From NCBI GenBank assembly GCA_904501735.1, contig CAJGBY010000023.1, forward strand, positions 1 to 24,865: a DNA stretch of 24,865 bases. The letters are read 5' to 3'. This document shows positions 23,795 through 24,865 of this stretch, one piece after another; the stretch's first letter is position 1, and each line of letters opens with the position of its first letter. The position numbers and the translations under genes are program-made. This stretch comes from an uncultured Muribaculaceae bacterium (GTDB taxonomy: Bacteria; Bacteroidota; Bacteroidia; Bacteroidales; Muribaculaceae). The notes beneath the pieces were generated by a model. The model was not told the DNA's origin. It saw only the letters and a list, made by a program, of their open reading frames with translations, and ran no database searches.

Positions 23795-24406
23795 TCACTT
23801 ATTCAACTGACTCTTAATATAATCAGTCAACAAATTAATTGCCACTTCATTATGACCACCTTGAGGGACTATCAAGTCGGCACAACGCTTTGCAGGTTCG
23901 ATATGCATATTATGCATTGGCTTCAACACTCTTTCATATCGGTCAATAACCATTTGAGGCGTTCTTCCTCTCTCAATGCAGTCACGACTTATCACACGAA
24001 TCAAGCGCTCGTCAGCATCAGCGTCAACAAACACCTTAATGTCCATCATTTCGCGCAATTTAGCATCCGACAACACCAAGATACCTTCCACTAGCACCAC
24101 ATCATGAGGTCCCATAGGTACAGTTTCTTCTTGGCGGCTACAAGTAAGATATGAATAAGTTGGCATTTCAATCGATTTGCCTTCACTAAGATCCTTCAAA
24201 TGATCGAAAAGCAAATCCCAATCAAATGCTGCTGGCTCATCAAAATTAATTTTCTGACGCTCCTCCATAGGAATATGGCTTGAATCCTTATAATAAGAAT
24301 CCTGAGATATTACACCCACCTCACCTTGAGGCAATCTTTCCATTATCTTACGCACAACGGTTGTTTTACCCGAACCAGTGCCTCCTGCAATACCAATAAT
24401 AAGCAT
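23795..24406 (-). CDS. udk: Uridine kinase
   Basis: Udk phosphorylates uridine and cytidine in pyrimidine salvage. The 203-residue length is standard. Visible are the P-loop GGTGSGKT (8-15), the substrate-binding QDSYYKD (35-41), NFDEPAAFDWDLL (54-66) and the lid-region RDCIERGRTP. It is the first gene of a two-gene leftward operon with lptB, read from a full-consensus promoter with a leader of about 10 bases. Confidence 0.95.
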   Translation of the reverse strand: MLIIGIAGGTGSGKTTVVRKIMERLPQGEVGVISQDSYYKDSSHIPMEERQKINFDEPAAFDWDLLFDHLKDLSEGKSIEMPTYSYLTCSRQEETVPMGPHDVVLVEGILVLSDAKLREMMDIKVFVDADADERLIRVISRDCIERGRTPQMVIDRYERVLKPMHNMHIEPAKRCADLIVPQGGHNEVAINLLTDYIKSQLNK

Positions 24407-24422
24407 AATTTCTAATTTTCTA

Positions 24423-24454
24423 CAAAATTAATGCACATCCCCCACAATTCCAAA
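24423..24454 (-). promoter_or_regulatory. Promoter of the udk-lptB operon
   Basis: On the minus strand TTTG (24454-24451), exactly 20 bases, then TAATTTTG (24430-24423) is a full consensus match. Transcription would begin near 24416, about 10 bases before the udk ATG. Confidence 0.75.
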
Positions 24455-24540
24455 CACAATCCCACAAAAACCCATTTATCTCACAATTCCCCTCAAATTC
24501 CCATTCAATATTCAATCCCACTCCTAATATTCACTCACTC

Positions 24541-24777
24541 CACTATAGCCACTATAATTACTATAATTACTAGAACCACTATTAGCCCTCATTTTTGACC
24601 TTTTGTTCTTCTGTCTAAAAAACTATTAGCCTCATATACCCCATTAGCCCCACTACTATTGTTACTATAGCCACTATTCGCCATAGTAGCCTCATTCACC
24701 CCATTAGACTCACCACTATAGGCACTATAGCCACTATTAGCCCTATTTATGCCCTTTTGTTCTTTTGTCTAAAAAAA
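24541..24777. repeat. Degenerate minisatellite with 60-base units and flanking copies
   Basis: Two adjacent 60-base units (24621-24680 and 24681-24740) agree at about 47 positions. A 47-base block (24576-24622) recurs at 24731-24777 with about 42 matches. The word ACTATAGCCACTAT occurs at 24542, 24664 and 24724. On the minus strand the array reads GGCTATAGTGG-like and is full of stop codons in the frame checked, so it is not coding. The rest of the 24407-24783 gap is C-poor-in-G, AT-rich sequence without a gene, apart from the udk promoter. Confidence 0.75.
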
Positions 24778-24783
24778 GCAACA

Positions 24784-24820
24784 CAAAAAAAGAGAGTCAC
24801 TCTCATTTGAGTAACTCTCT
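24784..24820 (-). terminator. rRNA operon terminator
   Basis: A 12-bp stem (24791-24802 with 24809-24820, one G-U in minus-strand RNA), 6-base loop and T7 tract on the minus strand, directly after the 5S rRNA 3' end. Confidence 0.88.
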
Positions 24821-24822
24821 TC

Positions 24823-24865
24823 GTTAGGCGGCGATTACCTGCTCTCCCGCTTTCGCAGTACCATC
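24823..24865 (-). rRNA. rrf: 5S ribosomal RNA, 3' end only
   Basis: The minus strand reads GATGGTACTGCGAAAGCGGG, then AGAGCAGGTAATCGCCGCC, the conserved 3' third of bacterial 5S rRNA (helix IV/V strand and the 3' strand of helix I). The gene runs off the window, so 23S and 16S genes should lie further right. The exact 3' end (24823-24827) is approximate. Confidence 0.85.

Noticed and set aside
24541..24777. Possible CRISPR array
   Set aside because: Repeats are degenerate, of unequal length and partly contiguous, without uniform spacers or cas genes.

Overview
The window comes from a Bacteroidales-type chromosome, possibly a gut Muribaculaceae or Prevotella relative (the family is a guess). 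Evidence: several start sites carry the Bacteroidetes promoter form TTTG-N20-TAnnTTTG, there are DUF4296 and DUF4251 proteins, LspA and IleS have Bacteroidetes-type features, and the order ileS-TraR/DksA-like-lspA-DUF4296 is one I associate with this order. It holds two unlike parts joined at a tRNA-Arg gene.

Positions 1 to about 8,900 are the integrase end of a mobile element, most likely a prophage or a capsid-encoding phage satellite. Reading leftwards from tRNA-Arg(TCT) it carries: an integrase upstream region with a helically spaced TGTACCAC array, a tyrosine integrase, a divergent HTH repressor, an excisionase-like HTH gene overlapping a small unknown gene, a 1079-residue primase-helicase, a 628-base non-coding block, the ArdA antirestriction protein, two unknown small genes, and the start of a ClpP-like (prohead-type) protease cut by the window edge. 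The non-coding block contains a TGTTG-rich origin-like stretch and a 181-base element whose two halves pair almost completely, just upstream of ardA. The far end of the element is outside the window.

Positions 8,933 to 24,865 are chromosomal. A leftward run holds ileS, a TraR/DksA-like regulator, lspA, a DUF4296 lipoprotein and an HD-domain protein. Upstream of it is a leftward cassette of alpha/beta hydrolase, membrane-anchored MurF-like ligase and D-Ala-D-Ala ligase-like enzyme, which looks like a dedicated peptidoglycan-precursor module. Then come ligA (rightward), a DUF4251 protein (leftward), a CPBP intramembrane protease (rightward), and a leftward udk-lptB operon. The right edge has a degenerate 60-base minisatellite, an rRNA-type terminator and the 3' end of a 5S rRNA gene.

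Best candidates for new biology: the foldable element upstream of ardA (single-strand promoter or structured RNA), the hydrolase-MurF-Ddl cassette, the IleRS with an inverted signature motif (GIHH for HxGH), and two repeat families that link the repressor region with the integrase/attachment region.
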